Shown: positions 6,763 through 15,335, counted from the stretch's first letter. The stretch: 40,661 bases of DNA from Kiloniellales bacterium (GCA_022361275.1 JAKSBE010000129.1:1-40661), one strand, 5' to 3'. The notes: generated from the letters alone by a model not told the origin. Translations and numbers: made by a program.

Positions 6763-7551
6763 TCAACTGTTGCTATGATATCGATAAGTCCTTCGAAATT
6801 CCGAGAAAAGTCTGCGGCCGCGAAACTCACCTGCATAGAGCCGTTCAAGTTCGGATCTGCTGTTGATGACATAAGTTAGGCCATCAGGAAAAAAAACATC
6901 GACTGTTTCATTCGTATGTTGTGCCGCATATGCTTCTTGTGCGCCATGCAAAACCATCGGAACGCCGAAGGCACGATTGAGATTCAGTTGTACGTCCCTG
7001 AAGTATGGATCTCTGGCATGGTCATAACGGCCCACGTTTTCTGTAACCCGAATATTCTGGGCAGGATTGTCCATTGGAACGATACCGTATAAATCGTAAT
7101 CTGCATGAATCACCCGTCCGGCGCTGATTAGTCCTGTCGTATATTTCACGCATCCGAAGAAACGCTCATATGGCCGCAACTCCACGAAGTATATACCGCC
7201 TTTTGGTAAAAAGGTATACCTTTGGAGTGCCTCAATGTTATAAATATCAGACGGAATCATCACATCCTTGAAATTGCGCCATTCGTTTTCCGCCAACTGG
7301 AAGCGGTCCGGGCGGAAAGCCCCACGACCGGTAACTGTCGGATCGACCACCAGACCTGCGACATCCCTGTAGCCGACGTCTGGAGTCATGAAGCCGAAAT
7401 CGGCGGTTTTGGCCTTGCAATCGATCCGTTTTGGTACCGCGTAACCCTGCCCTATGTGTCGCAGAGACTGCTGATTTGTCCGTCTTACCAATATCACAAC
7501 ATTAAGCCTGCGAGCAGTCGCAATAAACGCAGCTTCATGACCAGGTAGCAT
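6763..7551 (-). CDS. Edema factor/CyaA/ExoY-like nucleotidyl cyclase domain protein
   Basis: The 262 residues align by eye with the catalytic core of the class II (anthrax edema factor, CyaA, ExoY) cyclases, which make cAMP or cGMP/cUMP inside eukaryotic hosts after activation by a host protein. I see VILVRRTN (R23; CyaA R41 region), PKRIDCKAKTADFG (K41 and K48, the same seven-residue spacing as CyaA K58/K65), HADYDLYGIVP (D151 and D153, the metal-binding D-x-D; edema factor has an almost identical stretch) and VLHGAQE (H202; CyaA H298 region). The histidine between the two lysines is replaced by lysine, and the asparagine expected after H-G is not obvious. The start ATG at 7551 has AAGAGG upstream; a GTG at 7611 is possible but lacks a ribosome site. 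There is no signal peptide, RTX repeat or secretion domain. Base composition is clearly lower in G+C than the flanks, suggesting transfer. Confidence 0.75.
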   Translation of the reverse strand: MLPGHEAAFIATARRLNVVILVRRTNQQSLRHIGQGYAVPKRIDCKAKTADFGFMTPDVGYRDVAGLVVDPTVTGRGAFRPDRFQLAENEWRNFKDVMIPSDIYNIEALQRYTFLPKGGIYFVELRPYERFFGCVKYTTGLISAGRVIHADYDLYGIVPMDNPAQNIRVTENVGRYDHARDPYFRDVQLNLNRAFGVPMVLHGAQEAYAAQHTNETVDVFFPDGLTYVINSRSELERLYAGEFRGRRLFSEFRRTYRYHSNS

Positions 7552-8548
7552 CGAACAACCTCTTGATATAGCGAACCTCAATGGGCCGATCACGCCTTTA
7601 TCGAGGGGCACCGTAGATTAGTCGCACCCGGCTGGTAATCGACTGACTTGGAATGAGCTTCCCTGTTAGATTGCCATGTTTCCTTCTCCGGCTTCCAATG
7701 TTAAATTGTGGAATAGAGCTTACTCGAAGGCTGAGCGAACGCTGCGTATTCTTGGTTCCGGACAAGCTGCCAACGGTCGGGCGCCAAGGCTCCCTTCTTG
7801 AGCATTGGCGTTCGCGAATGGCGGGCCGTCGCATGCTTTGACAGGGCACGCTTTGGAAGATCGGCCGCGCCTTCAATCATGGCCCGTCGGGCGCAACTCC
7901 TCGTGTGAGTCAACACGCGGGCGATCTGATCGCCGTTCACGCTTGTCGTGCCAGCTCTCAACTTTCCCGCCGTCATGCCTAGGCAACTGGTTTCGAACGC
8001 AGGAAGACCAACATCTCGTGCCGGGCACAGTTGTCAGCATTGCTCACCTGCCCGGCAGCTCACACCAGCAACACCCTCGCAAGCGGCCAAAGAGTGTCCG
8101 GGGAAAGTCTCTGTATAAGCAGACGCCACCCTAATATATTTCTCAGAATAGTAAAGGAAGCCATAACAAGCTTTGGAGGCGTCCGAGGCAAAGAATAGTG
8201 GGCTGACGTAACACAAAAATACTCTAAGCCCTTAGGTTTATAGATATCTTATTTGGCCTATCACCAGACACATGCCCCCCTGGTGAGATGGCAACCAACG
8301 CTCACAAAGGGCAAACTCAAGCCGTCGAACTCTCACGCTGCATGACCGGTTCCGCGGGACAGATCAGATTGTCTCGCGTGTCTCGCCCTCTCTGGCCGAT
8401 CGCTCTCGGGCAAGACGCGAGCGGGAGCGCCCGGGCTTGAAGCGGGCATCCATAGATCGGGCGCGACCCTGGAGAGCCGGGTCGCGCCCAGCTATGACAG
8501 CTTGGGGAAAAAACCTGGATTAGCGAACAACGAGAGGCGGACGGCCCG
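7552..8548. other. Long lower-GC stretch without a recognisable gene
   Basis: About 1 kb between the cyclase-like gene and the rhodanese gene. Short open frames exist on both strands (e.g. 8034-8216 minus, 7805-8134 plus) but none has a convincing start, ribosome site or family resemblance. The composition resembles the cyclase gene rather than the chromosome, so this is probably part of the same insert, possibly carrying decayed genes and the cyclase promoter. Confidence 0.5.
8459..8489. terminator. Strong GC-rich hairpin downstream of the rhodanese gene
   Basis: GGGCGCGACCC (8459-8469) and GGGTCGCGCCC (8479-8489) are perfect 11-base arms with a 9-base loop. No T-run follows on either strand. 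It lies 60 bases past the rhodanese stop, so it may act as a terminator or mRNA 3' end stabiliser for that gene, or be a dispersed palindrome. Confidence 0.5.
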
Positions 8549-8923
8549 TCAGCCCTCCTGCGCCTTGCGCCAGGCGGCGTAGCCCCCGGCCAGCGAGGCG
8601 ACGTCGTTGAAACCCATGTCCATCAGGGTCTTGGCCGCCAGTGCCGAGCGGCCGCCGCTGCCGCAGTAGAGGATGAGCCGGCGGTCCGGAGTCAGCTCCT
8701 CCTTGTAGACCGGGCTTTCCGGGTCGGCGTGGAACTCCAGCAGACCCCGCGGCGCGTGGATCGAGCCGGGGATCTGGCCCTCGCTCTCGCGCTCGACCGT
8801 CTCGCGGACGTCGACGACGAGCGTGTCGCCGTCTTCCTGGGCGTAGGGCAGATCGTGCACAGCGACCGTTTCGATCACGGCGTTGGCCTCGGCCAACATC
8901 GCCTTGAACCCGCGTTTCAGCAT
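8549..8923 (-). CDS. Rhodanese-like domain protein
   Basis: A single-domain rhodanese of 124 residues. The active-site loop YCGSGGRSAL contains the catalytic cysteine (C87), which would carry a persulfide during sulfur transfer. Other family signs are VVDVRETVERESEGQIPGS (the DVRE strand and the G-x-IPG-S loop) and the C-terminal LAGGYAAWRKA. The start is ATG at 8923 with GGGAGG upstream. It lacks a signal peptide and is likely cytoplasmic. The six-residue catalytic loop favours sulfur rather than arsenate or phosphate chemistry. It is transcribed in the same direction as the next cluster but is separated from it by about 100 bases, so membership is uncertain. Confidence 0.9.
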   Translation of the reverse strand: MLKRGFKAMLAEANAVIETVAVHDLPYAQEDGDTLVVDVRETVERESEGQIPGSIHAPRGLLEFHADPESPVYKEELTPDRRLILYCGSGGRSALAAKTLMDMGFNDVASLAGGYAAWRKAQEG

Positions 8924-9029
8924 CTTGCCCTCCCTCGGGGAAATCGTGACCAGCGAGCCCGAGCTTAGACGGCCCGCCGAGCCAGTCTATTGACCTCGAT
9001 CAAACCAAGGCCGTGTTCGCCGCCCCGGG

Positions 9030-9692
9030 TCAACCGCCCCCGGGCTTGCGCCGGCCGCCGAAACGGTCGCCGATATTGGCCTTGAACCAGCGCCAGACCT
9101 GGCCGAGGGCGTTGGAGGCGTTCTCGAAGCGATCGTCAATCGCCAGTTCGGCCAGGAAAGGCCGCCAGCGGACCTCGAGGAACCAGCGCCAGAGATACCA
9201 GAGCCAGAGTGCCAGCCCGCCGAACAGGACGAAGAACACGATCCGGAACCAGGGGATCGGGAAGTGGTCCGGATCGTCGATCTGCTCGATCTCGACCGCG
9301 TTGGGAAACATCGACAGGATCTCGAAGCGCCAGCCGTAGTGCGTGATCACGACCCAGATCGGGTTTTCCTTGGTCGAGCGCAGGTCCTGGGCCTCGGTCT
9401 GCAGGTTCCCGGAATCGAACTTGAAGTACCAGGGGAAGCTCCAGTCCGTCTCCTCGTTGCGGTAGACCCTGGGATCGCCGTTGGGCCAGACCGCGTTGAT
9501 GAAACGCACGTCCCGGGTCCGGGTCGGGACCCCGGCCCCGCCCTCGCCGACGACGTCCTTGGAGACCACGTCCATGCGCTTGACGTCGGTGTCCACGATC
9601 CGCACCACGTCCTTCGACGGCAGATAGAAGTGCAGGAAGAGGATCGCGACCACCAGCGGCAGCAGCTTCAGCATCCAGACTACGATCTTCAC
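9030..9692 (-). CDS. DUF1523 family membrane protein
   Basis: 220 residues with an N-terminal membrane helix (about 3-24), a central extracytoplasmic domain with RFINAVWPNGDPRVYRNEET and WSFPWYFKFDSGNLQTEAQD, and a second helix (about 148-170). A charged cytoplasmic tail follows, ending RFGGRRKPGGG. This is the DUF1523 layout as I know it; no biochemical role is established. The start is GTG at 9692, supported by GGAAGG six bases upstream. It is the last gene of the minus-strand cluster containing the AAA+ ATPase and is separated from the two-helix gene by a short repeat-bearing spacer. Its conserved company suggests it works with that cluster at the inner membrane. Confidence 0.75.
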   Translation of the reverse strand: MKIVVWMLKLLPLVVAILFLHFYLPSKDVVRIVDTDVKRMDVVSKDVVGEGGAGVPTRTRDVRFINAVWPNGDPRVYRNEETDWSFPWYFKFDSGNLQTEAQDLRSTKENPIWVVITHYGWRFEILSMFPNAVEIEQIDDPDHFPIPWFRIVFFVLFGGLALWLWYLWRWFLEVRWRPFLAELAIDDRFENASNALGQVWRWFKANIGDRFGGRRKPGGG

Positions 9693-9751
9693 GCCAGCCT
9701 TCCTTTCACGCCCCGGTGCCGGGGCTTAGCAAGCTGTTGAGCGGTCATCCT

Positions 9752-9792
9752 TCGACAGGCTCAGGATGAGGCTCGACAGGCTCAGGATGAGG
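9752..9792. repeat. Tandem pair TCGACAGGCTCAGGATGAGG
   Basis: Two exact 20-base copies at 9752-9771 and 9773-9792 between DUF1523 and the two-helix gene. The unit resembles palindromic half-elements (CTTCGACAGGCTCAGGATGAG) scattered through many alphaproteobacterial genomes. Confidence 0.7.
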
Positions 9793-9888
9793 GCGAGCAG
9801 GTCCAAGCACTGCGCCTCATCCGCGCGGAGCGCCGGGCTGCGCCCCCTGTCGAAAGGTGAGGGCAGCCGGCACGACTTCAACAGCCCG

Positions 9889-10170
9889 CTAGCTGAGGTA
9901 GCCCAGCAGGATCAGGAGCGCGAGCACCGCCAGCGGCACCAGGTAGACGCCCCACAGCAGCTTGCGCCGCAGCGAGCCGTTGTAGCTGTGGATGCCGCGC
10001 TGGATGTAGAGATCGCGCGACTCGGTCGCGCCGCCGCCAGCGTAGAGGCTGTCGTACTCGGCCCCGAGCCGGCGCCGCTCCTCCCAGCGCTTGAACAGCG
10101 AGAGCGCGATGTAGATCACCGTCAGGACGGCGAAGATCATGATCGCACGGACGACCCAGAAATACAGCAT
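9889..10170 (-). CDS. Small two-helix membrane protein
   Basis: 93 residues: an N-terminal helix (VVRAIMIFAVLTVIYIALSL), a basic/acidic linker with RWEERRRLGAEYDSLYAGGG, and a C-terminal helix (WGVYLVPLAVLALLILLGYL). Both ends are probably on the same side of the inner membrane. The family is not recognised. ATG at 10170 follows GGGGGA. It lies 41 bases past the DUF6638-like gene on the same strand, so it is likely translated from the same message. It may anchor or sense for the soluble ATPase complex; that is inference from position only. Confidence 0.7.
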   Translation of the reverse strand: MLYFWVVRAIMIFAVLTVIYIALSLFKRWEERRRLGAEYDSLYAGGGATESRDLYIQRGIHSYNGSLRRKLLWGVYLVPLAVLALLILLGYLS

Positions 10171-10211
10171 GGGCTTCGATCCCCCGTTTCACCCGCAGCG
10201 GCGGCCGGACA

Positions 10212-11564
10212 TCATCCCGCCTCCGGGACGAAGGAGCCGGCGCCCGCCGGCCGCGCGCCCCAGGGCCCCTCGGCCGCCCTGGTCCGGCCGTAGAGGTGCC
10301 GCCAGACCTCGGCCGCCCGCCCCTGATAGTACCGCGCGAGGTATTCCGCAACATAGCCGCGCTTGCGGTCGTTCCAGGTCTCGTAGAGCGCGTAGAAGAG
10401 ATCCTTGTTGCAGATGAAGAGCTGGCGGAAGTCGAGCGGGGTCAGCCGGGCCAGGAGATGGTTCACCAGGTCTCGGTCCTTGTGCCGGGCCGAGCGTAAA
10501 AGATAGAAGTAGCCCGGCGCCTCCGGCTCCAGGCGCCCGCCGGGCCCGCCCTGCTCCAGGGTGCGCAGGGCGCCTTGGAGATCGTGGAACTCCGCCGGCA
10601 GCGCCTCGACGTTGCGGTGCAGATAGCGGCGCAGGGCCATGGGCTCGAAGTCCCAGATCTCGCCCAGGGCGTCGTTCCGCGCGGCGTGGTCGATGGCCAC
10701 GAATTCCAGCTTCTCGCGCAGCAGCTCCGCGGGATCCAGGTGCTTGAGCCCGGCCAGGGGCTCGACCAGGTCGGCCTCCTTGAGGAAGCGCGCGATCGCG
10801 GCTCGGTCGCTCAGGGGGATGTGCCGGAAGCCCAGGATCTGATCCTCGTAGACCCGGCTGCCCTGCTGGTCCGGGCCGCAGTAGATCAGGGTCGGCCTGC
10901 GCGCCGAGTTGAAGACGTAGAGCCCGCCCAGATGGGTGGTGAAGAAGTTGCCTTCCTCGTAGTCGATCCGTGTGGGGATCACCGGCTGCCGGCGCACGTC
11001 GCCGACCGCCTCGGCCAGGTCGATGATCTGCTGCAGCGCCTCGTCGTCGCACCAGGCGGTTTCGCTTTCCATGAAGGCGTCGATCTTGCTGCTCAGGCGC
11101 TTGGCCTTGGTGATCAGGCGGTTCGGCGTGCGCGCCTTGATCCGGATGTGCTTGATCGAGGTCAGGTCGCCCAGGGTCCTGATCTTGTAGACCGAGTCCT
11201 CCAGCTCGCCGAAGACCGCGTCGCGTGCGGTCAGCGCGAAGAGCGCCTCGCGGTTGTCCTCGATGTAGCTCTGCAGGATCGCCCGGCTGGAGGAGAAGGT
11301 GGCGTCCAAGATCGGCAGGTAGGCCTGCTCGAGGGTGAGCAGGATGAACATGCGGTTGCAGCCGTGGGGGTTCAGGTACGCCTGATCGTCGAAGGCCTCG
11401 GCCACCTCCGGCGAGAAGCCGCTCTGGTCGATGCGGAAGCGCTCGAGCTCAGTCCGCCGGCCGTAGAGCAGCGCCAACGCGCGGTTGTAGCGGTCCCGCA
11501 GCACCGGCGTCGCGACCTCGAAGAGGTTGCCGTAGATCAGGTTGTTCTCGGTCAGCCGGTGCAT
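10212..11564 (-). CDS. DUF6638-like protein of unknown function
   Basis: A soluble protein of 450 residues without membrane helices. It begins MHRLTENNLIYGNLFEV and contains RYNRALALLYGRRTELERF, AYLNPHGCNRMFILLT, QSYIEDNREALFALTARDAV, EEGNFFTTHLGGLYVF and LFICNKDLFYALYETWNDRK. I associate the first half with DUF6638, an alphaproteobacterial family found beside an AAA+ ATPase; this is from memory and tentative. No catalytic motif is evident. The longest frame starts at 11612, inside the upstream gene, but ATG 11564 with AAGG upstream lies 7 bases past the ATPase stop and is the better start. Tight coupling to the ATPase suggests a substrate or adaptor subunit. Confidence 0.7.
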   Translation of the reverse strand: MHRLTENNLIYGNLFEVATPVLRDRYNRALALLYGRRTELERFRIDQSGFSPEVAEAFDDQAYLNPHGCNRMFILLTLEQAYLPILDATFSSSRAILQSYIEDNREALFALTARDAVFGELEDSVYKIRTLGDLTSIKHIRIKARTPNRLITKAKRLSSKIDAFMESETAWCDDEALQQIIDLAEAVGDVRRQPVIPTRIDYEEGNFFTTHLGGLYVFNSARRPTLIYCGPDQQGSRVYEDQILGFRHIPLSDRAAIARFLKEADLVEPLAGLKHLDPAELLREKLEFVAIDHAARNDALGEIWDFEPMALRRYLHRNVEALPAEFHDLQGALRTLEQGGPGGRLEPEAPGYFYLLRSARHKDRDLVNHLLARLTPLDFRQLFICNKDLFYALYETWNDRKRGYVAEYLARYYQGRAAEVWRHLYGRTRAAEGPWGARPAGAGSFVPEAG

Positions 11565-11571
11565 GGCTTGC

Positions 11572-13536
11572 CTAACCTTGCGCTTCGCCGCCGCCCCCGC
11601 CCGGGTCGGCAAGGTAACGGCGCTTGGCCTCGGCCTGCAGGCGCAGGTCGCGGACCCTGTCGCCGACCGCCGCTTCGTCGGAGACGTTGGCGTAGCGGAA
11701 CTCGGCGTCGGCGTAGCGGTTGATCTCCTGGAGGACCATCTCCGGCGTGATCGGGTTCATCAGCTCGCCGATCATCTTCAACTTGGTGTCGTAGTCCTGC
11801 CGCAGGAAGAGGGCCGGGTCCGCCATCCACTCGTCCGGCAGCTCGACGTCCATGGCCCGGACCTTGACCGCGTCGGTGATGTTCTTGACCGCGCGGCCGG
11901 TAAAGCGCTCGTCGACCTCCTGGATCGCCTTGAGATAGCGGCCGAGCTTGGCGATGGTGTCGAGCGGGCCCTCAGCCTTGGCGACCGCCTCGAAGACCGC
12001 CTCGAGTTGGGTCTCGGCGGGCCGGCCGTGCTGCTCGTAGGAGGCCGCGACGGCGCGGCGGATCTCCTGGGCGGCGTAGAGCTCGTGCGCGCCGAGGGCG
12101 ATGTCGTGGTCCCTGCCGAGCAGCAGGTGCAGGATGTCGATGTAGTCCGCCTCGCTGCGCGGGCCGTCGACCAGGAAGCGGGCGCCGGCGCGCTGCCTCA
12201 AGGCGTCGTCGACGTTCTCCGGATAGTTGGAGAACATGCCGAAGCTGCAGTTGCCCCGGACCACGGTGTTGGCGCCGCTGAAGGACTCCATCAGCACCGC
12301 GGTGACCTCCTGCTGGCCCGAGGAGGACTGGCGGTCGCCGCGGCGGCCGGCGATCTGGTCGATGTCGTCGATGGTGCCGAAGCCGATGACGTGGGGATCC
12401 ATGATGCTGCGGATGAAGGCCTTGGCGTTCTGGCCCGACTTGCCCTGGTAGGAATCGATCGACTCCGAGGAGAGGTTCTCGTAGCGGAAGGCGTAGCCGG
12501 CCACCTGGCAGTAGTCGTGCAGCAGGCCGCCGAGCATCTGGATCAGGGTGGTCTTGCCGGTGCCCGGCTTGCCGTCGCCCATGAAGGTGAAGATGAAGCC
12601 GCCCAGCTCGACGAAGGGGTTGAGCTGGCGCGTGAAGTCGTAGGCCATCAGCATCTTGGCCAGCTTCATGCACTGGTGCTTGGCGATGTGGTTACCGATC
12701 ACCTCCTGCGGCTTCTTGAAGGTCATGACCAGCGGCGTCGAGGCGGCACGGCGCGCCGGGGTGAAGCCGTCGATCTGGAAGTCGTCGGCCTCGACCCGGT
12801 AGGTCCTGGCGACGAAGGCCTCCAGATGGCGGGCGCCGCCGCTGCGCAGGGCGGCCTCGTCCATCAGCCGCTCGGCGTAGGCGGTCACGACCGCGGCCAG
12901 CGCGGCGTCACCCTCGGCGAAGCGGGCGAGCTTCTGGTCGAGCTCCCAGAGCGCACCCTTGAGCGCGACGTTGACGTTGTCGAGCACGATCTCCTCGACC
13001 TCGCCGACCTCGATCTCCGGCCCCTGGGTCTCGCCGCCGTTGCGGACCAGGAAGCCCAGGAGGTTGGCGAAGGTGAAGAGCCCGATCAGCGCCGCGCTTG
13101 ACAGCAGCTCGGCGAACTCCGCCTTCTGCGCCCCGGCCAGGCGGCCCTGGCTGTTGGCCTGCTTGAGCTGATTGAGCGGGGTGAGTTCGCCATAGAGCTC
13201 CGAGACCGCCTCGGCGACTGCCAGCGCCCGCCTGAGGCTGCGCAGGACGTGGACCTGGGTCTCGCTCTGCAGCGGGTCCTCCGCGTCGATGCCCTGGACC
13301 CGGTTCAGCAGCGAGACGACGCCCGAGGGCGCCCCCCGGCTCGCCAGGCCCGGCGTGGTCGAGCGGAAGCCGCGGCGCCCGGGAATGCCCGGCGAGCGAC
13401 CGCTGCCGGCGGCGGGCACCTCGGCGGCGCGGCCGATCCGCGGCGCGTAGTCGAAGCCCGCCAGCAGCTGGTAGGTCTGCGGGTAGTGCTTGCGGATCTC
13501 CGCTTCCTTGATCTCCATCAGGGCGGTGGCGGTCAT
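11572..13536 (-). CDS. AAA+ family ATPase of an uncharacterised cluster
   Basis: 654 residues. The first 300 are helical and contain no known domain to my eye; the AAA core follows. Walker A is GDGKPGTGKTTL (321-331), Walker B is VIGFGTIDDID (383-393), and FGMFSNYPENVDDALRQRAG (432-451) fits sensor 1 plus the arginine-containing region. It should form a hexamer that uses ATP to remodel partner proteins. LSSESIDSYQGKSGQNAK between the Walker motifs is a likely pore or substrate loop. The C-terminal part ends with a low-complexity DPGGGGGEAQG. It is preceded by the 374-residue gene (29-base gap) and followed by the DUF6638-like gene (7-base gap), so all three are almost certainly one operon. 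The substrate is unknown. Confidence 0.85.
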   Translation of the reverse strand: MTATALMEIKEAEIRKHYPQTYQLLAGFDYAPRIGRAAEVPAAGSGRSPGIPGRRGFRSTTPGLASRGAPSGVVSLLNRVQGIDAEDPLQSETQVHVLRSLRRALAVAEAVSELYGELTPLNQLKQANSQGRLAGAQKAEFAELLSSAALIGLFTFANLLGFLVRNGGETQGPEIEVGEVEEIVLDNVNVALKGALWELDQKLARFAEGDAALAAVVTAYAERLMDEAALRSGGARHLEAFVARTYRVEADDFQIDGFTPARRAASTPLVMTFKKPQEVIGNHIAKHQCMKLAKMLMAYDFTRQLNPFVELGGFIFTFMGDGKPGTGKTTLIQMLGGLLHDYCQVAGYAFRYENLSSESIDSYQGKSGQNAKAFIRSIMDPHVIGFGTIDDIDQIAGRRGDRQSSSGQQEVTAVLMESFSGANTVVRGNCSFGMFSNYPENVDDALRQRAGARFLVDGPRSEADYIDILHLLLGRDHDIALGAHELYAAQEIRRAVAASYEQHGRPAETQLEAVFEAVAKAEGPLDTIAKLGRYLKAIQEVDERFTGRAVKNITDAVKVRAMDVELPDEWMADPALFLRQDYDTKLKMIGELMNPITPEMVLQEINRYADAEFRYANVSDEAAVGDRVRDLRLQAEAKRRYLADPGGGGGEAQG

Positions 13537-13565
13537 GCGCTCTCTGGTCCCCCGTGTCGCTGCTC

Positions 13566-14690
13566 TCAGACCCGGCGCAGGATCTCGCCGTCGGGGCCGA
13601 CGACGTACTTATGCACCCCCCGGAGCTGCGGCAGGTCCCGCTCCACCAGCCGCTGATAGGGCCGGTAGGGCAGGATCATGCAGCGCTCGATGGCCGAGGC
13701 GCCGGCCTCGACCGCCTCGGGCGCCTGCGGATCGATATCGTAGATCTCGGTCCGGACCGAGCCGAAAAGCCCGGTCGAGGTCTTCTCGGAGCCCTTGGCG
13801 CGCAGGGTCTCGACGGTCCAGCAGAGCACCCAGTCCTGGCCCGGCTCGTCGTCGCTCTCGGCCAGGATGTCCTGCACGGTGTCGGAGTGGCGGGTCAGCC
13901 CGTTGGCGTACATCGGCCCGAGGTGCAGGCGCTTCAGCACCTGCGGGTGCAGGTCCTGGAAGTCCTTGTCGAAGCCGCGGGCGATGGTCAGCAGCTTGAG
14001 ACTGGACAACGACTGCGCCAGCAGGTGGTCGGCCACCAGAGGCCAGCGCCGCTGATCCTGGGTCAGGGAGCGCTCGCCGCTGTCCTCCAGCCGCATCAGG
14101 TAGACGTTGGGCAGGTTGCGCTGGGTGTCGTAGACCGCCCAGTGGCAGAAGTAGCCCCGGGCCTCCGGACCCCGGGTGCCCAGCGGCACCAGCTGCGGCG
14201 GGTTCTGGGCCAGGAACATCGGCACCTCGGCCAGCATCTCGGAGTAGACCCGCCGGCTCATGGCGAGCTGCAGATCGCGCGGCAGGCTGCGATGCTGCAA
14301 CAGATGGTCGACCATGGCCTCCTTGAGCGCCGCGCGCTTGGGCAGTTCCGCCAGTTGCGACTGTACCTCGCCGACATCGCCGGCCATCTTGATGATCTCC
14401 TGGAACAGCGGAAAGCCGCTGTCGGTGTGGTCGATGGCCAGGGGGCCCGGCCGCCGGCTGCCGACCAGACCGGTCATCAGGTACTTGATCGACAGCGCGG
14501 TCAGGGTGCTGGAAAGACGACGCAGATAGCCCTCGACCGCCTCGGCCTCAAGCGCGGCCAGGCCCTTGGAGGCCCCGTCCGGCGACATCTCGGCGGCCAG
14601 GCCCCGGATGTGCCGCGTGATCTCCCTGAACTTGCCGAAGTAGCTGCGGCAGGTCGTGCTGTCGCTGATTTCGAGACCTGAACCGGGCAC
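13566..14690 (-). CDS. Unknown soluble protein upstream of the AAA+ ATPase
   Basis: 374 residues, no signal peptide or membrane helix. The N-terminal third is helical (FREITRHIRGLAAEMSPDG, EAVEGYLRRLSSTLTALSIK). The middle has ARGYFCHWAVYDTQRNLPNV and LMRLEDSGERSLTQDQRRW. The C-terminal half has QDWVLCWTVETLRAKGSEKT and ends GVHKYVVGPDGEILRRV. I do not recognise a family. A stop lies directly upstream of the GTG at 14690, so that is the furthest possible start; its ribosome site is weak (GAGCTG). It is first in the tight gene string with the ATPase and is separated from the coiled-coil gene by a palindrome-rich insert. A role as a partner of the ATPase is inferred from context only. Confidence 0.7.
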   Translation of the reverse strand: MPGSGLEISDSTTCRSYFGKFREITRHIRGLAAEMSPDGASKGLAALEAEAVEGYLRRLSSTLTALSIKYLMTGLVGSRRPGPLAIDHTDSGFPLFQEIIKMAGDVGEVQSQLAELPKRAALKEAMVDHLLQHRSLPRDLQLAMSRRVYSEMLAEVPMFLAQNPPQLVPLGTRGPEARGYFCHWAVYDTQRNLPNVYLMRLEDSGERSLTQDQRRWPLVADHLLAQSLSSLKLLTIARGFDKDFQDLHPQVLKRLHLGPMYANGLTRHSDTVQDILAESDDEPGQDWVLCWTVETLRAKGSEKTSTGLFGSVRTEIYDIDPQAPEAVEAGASAIERCMILPYRPYQRLVERDLPQLRGVHKYVVGPDGEILRRV

Positions 14691-15335
14691 TGGTCAGCTC
14701 GACGGTGCCGAAGGCGGGCACTCAAGCCCCTCCCCCCTTGTGGGGGAGGGACGCGTACGCGCGGGTGTGGGGTATCGCGAAGCGACAAGGCGATATCGGG
14801 ACGGCTTGAGCGGCCTGTCGGCCGCCACCCCCTCCTGTATCCTCCCCCATCGAGGGGGAGGAGGAGTATGGCTCGACCCGCTCGGATCTAAACAGAACAA
14901 CCCTCGCCCGCATTTCTCACCGTGGTCACGGTCTGCGTCGGTTCCCGGCGATCCGCCCCGCCAGGAGAAGGCCGAAAAGCGTAGCCCAGCTACGCTTGAG
15001 GCCTTCGACGCCCAAGACGTCACGGCGGGCGGTCGCCGGGAGCTGACCCTAGGGGCGGTGCTGTCGTTCCGACAGGCTGCGTCAAGCCCTTTGCCCGATG
15101 CCCTGCATCGCGCCGCAGGCCTTTCCTGTCCTCTCGGAGCGACAGCGCCGCGCAGACCATGACCACGGTGAGAAATGCGGGCCAGGCCCGACCCGGGCAT
15201 CCATGGAGCAGCCGGCACCATGGATGCCCGGATCGCGGGTACGCGCTCCGGGCATGACAGGAGGAGAGATGGCTGCGCTAGAAGCATCGCCGGCAACTCA
15301 CAGCGGCTCGCGACCGGACACCAACCCTCACAGCG
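14691..15335. repeat. Palindrome-rich intergenic insert (REP-like cluster)
   Basis: No gene is seen in this 645-bp stretch; it is packed with inverted repeats. CCCTCCCCC/GGGGGAGGG at 14728-14750 and TCCTCCCCC/GGGGGAGGA at 14840-14862 are short hairpins. A 23-base sequence at 14906-14928 returns perfectly inverted at 15160-15182, with partial pairing continuing inside. A 9+6 base stem lies at 14968-15005 (AAGGCC..AAGCGTAGC-CCA-GCTACGCTT..GGCCTT). Perfect 14-base arms CCGGGCATCCATGG/CCATGGATGCCCGG lie at 15193-15206 and 15218-15231. The last type recurs near 18447. These are probably dispersed non-autonomous elements, and they separate two genes I think belong together. Confidence 0.8.

Noticed and set aside
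6621-6872. Possible alternative frame for the C-terminus of the cyclase-like protein
   Set aside because: The sequence has no resemblance to the toxin family end, and the main frame already covers the expected core. A frameshift there is not needed.
8034-8216. 60-codon minus-strand ORF in the low-GC insert
   Set aside because: No ribosome site, no family and only 60 codons in a region of lower GC where random frames of this size are expected.
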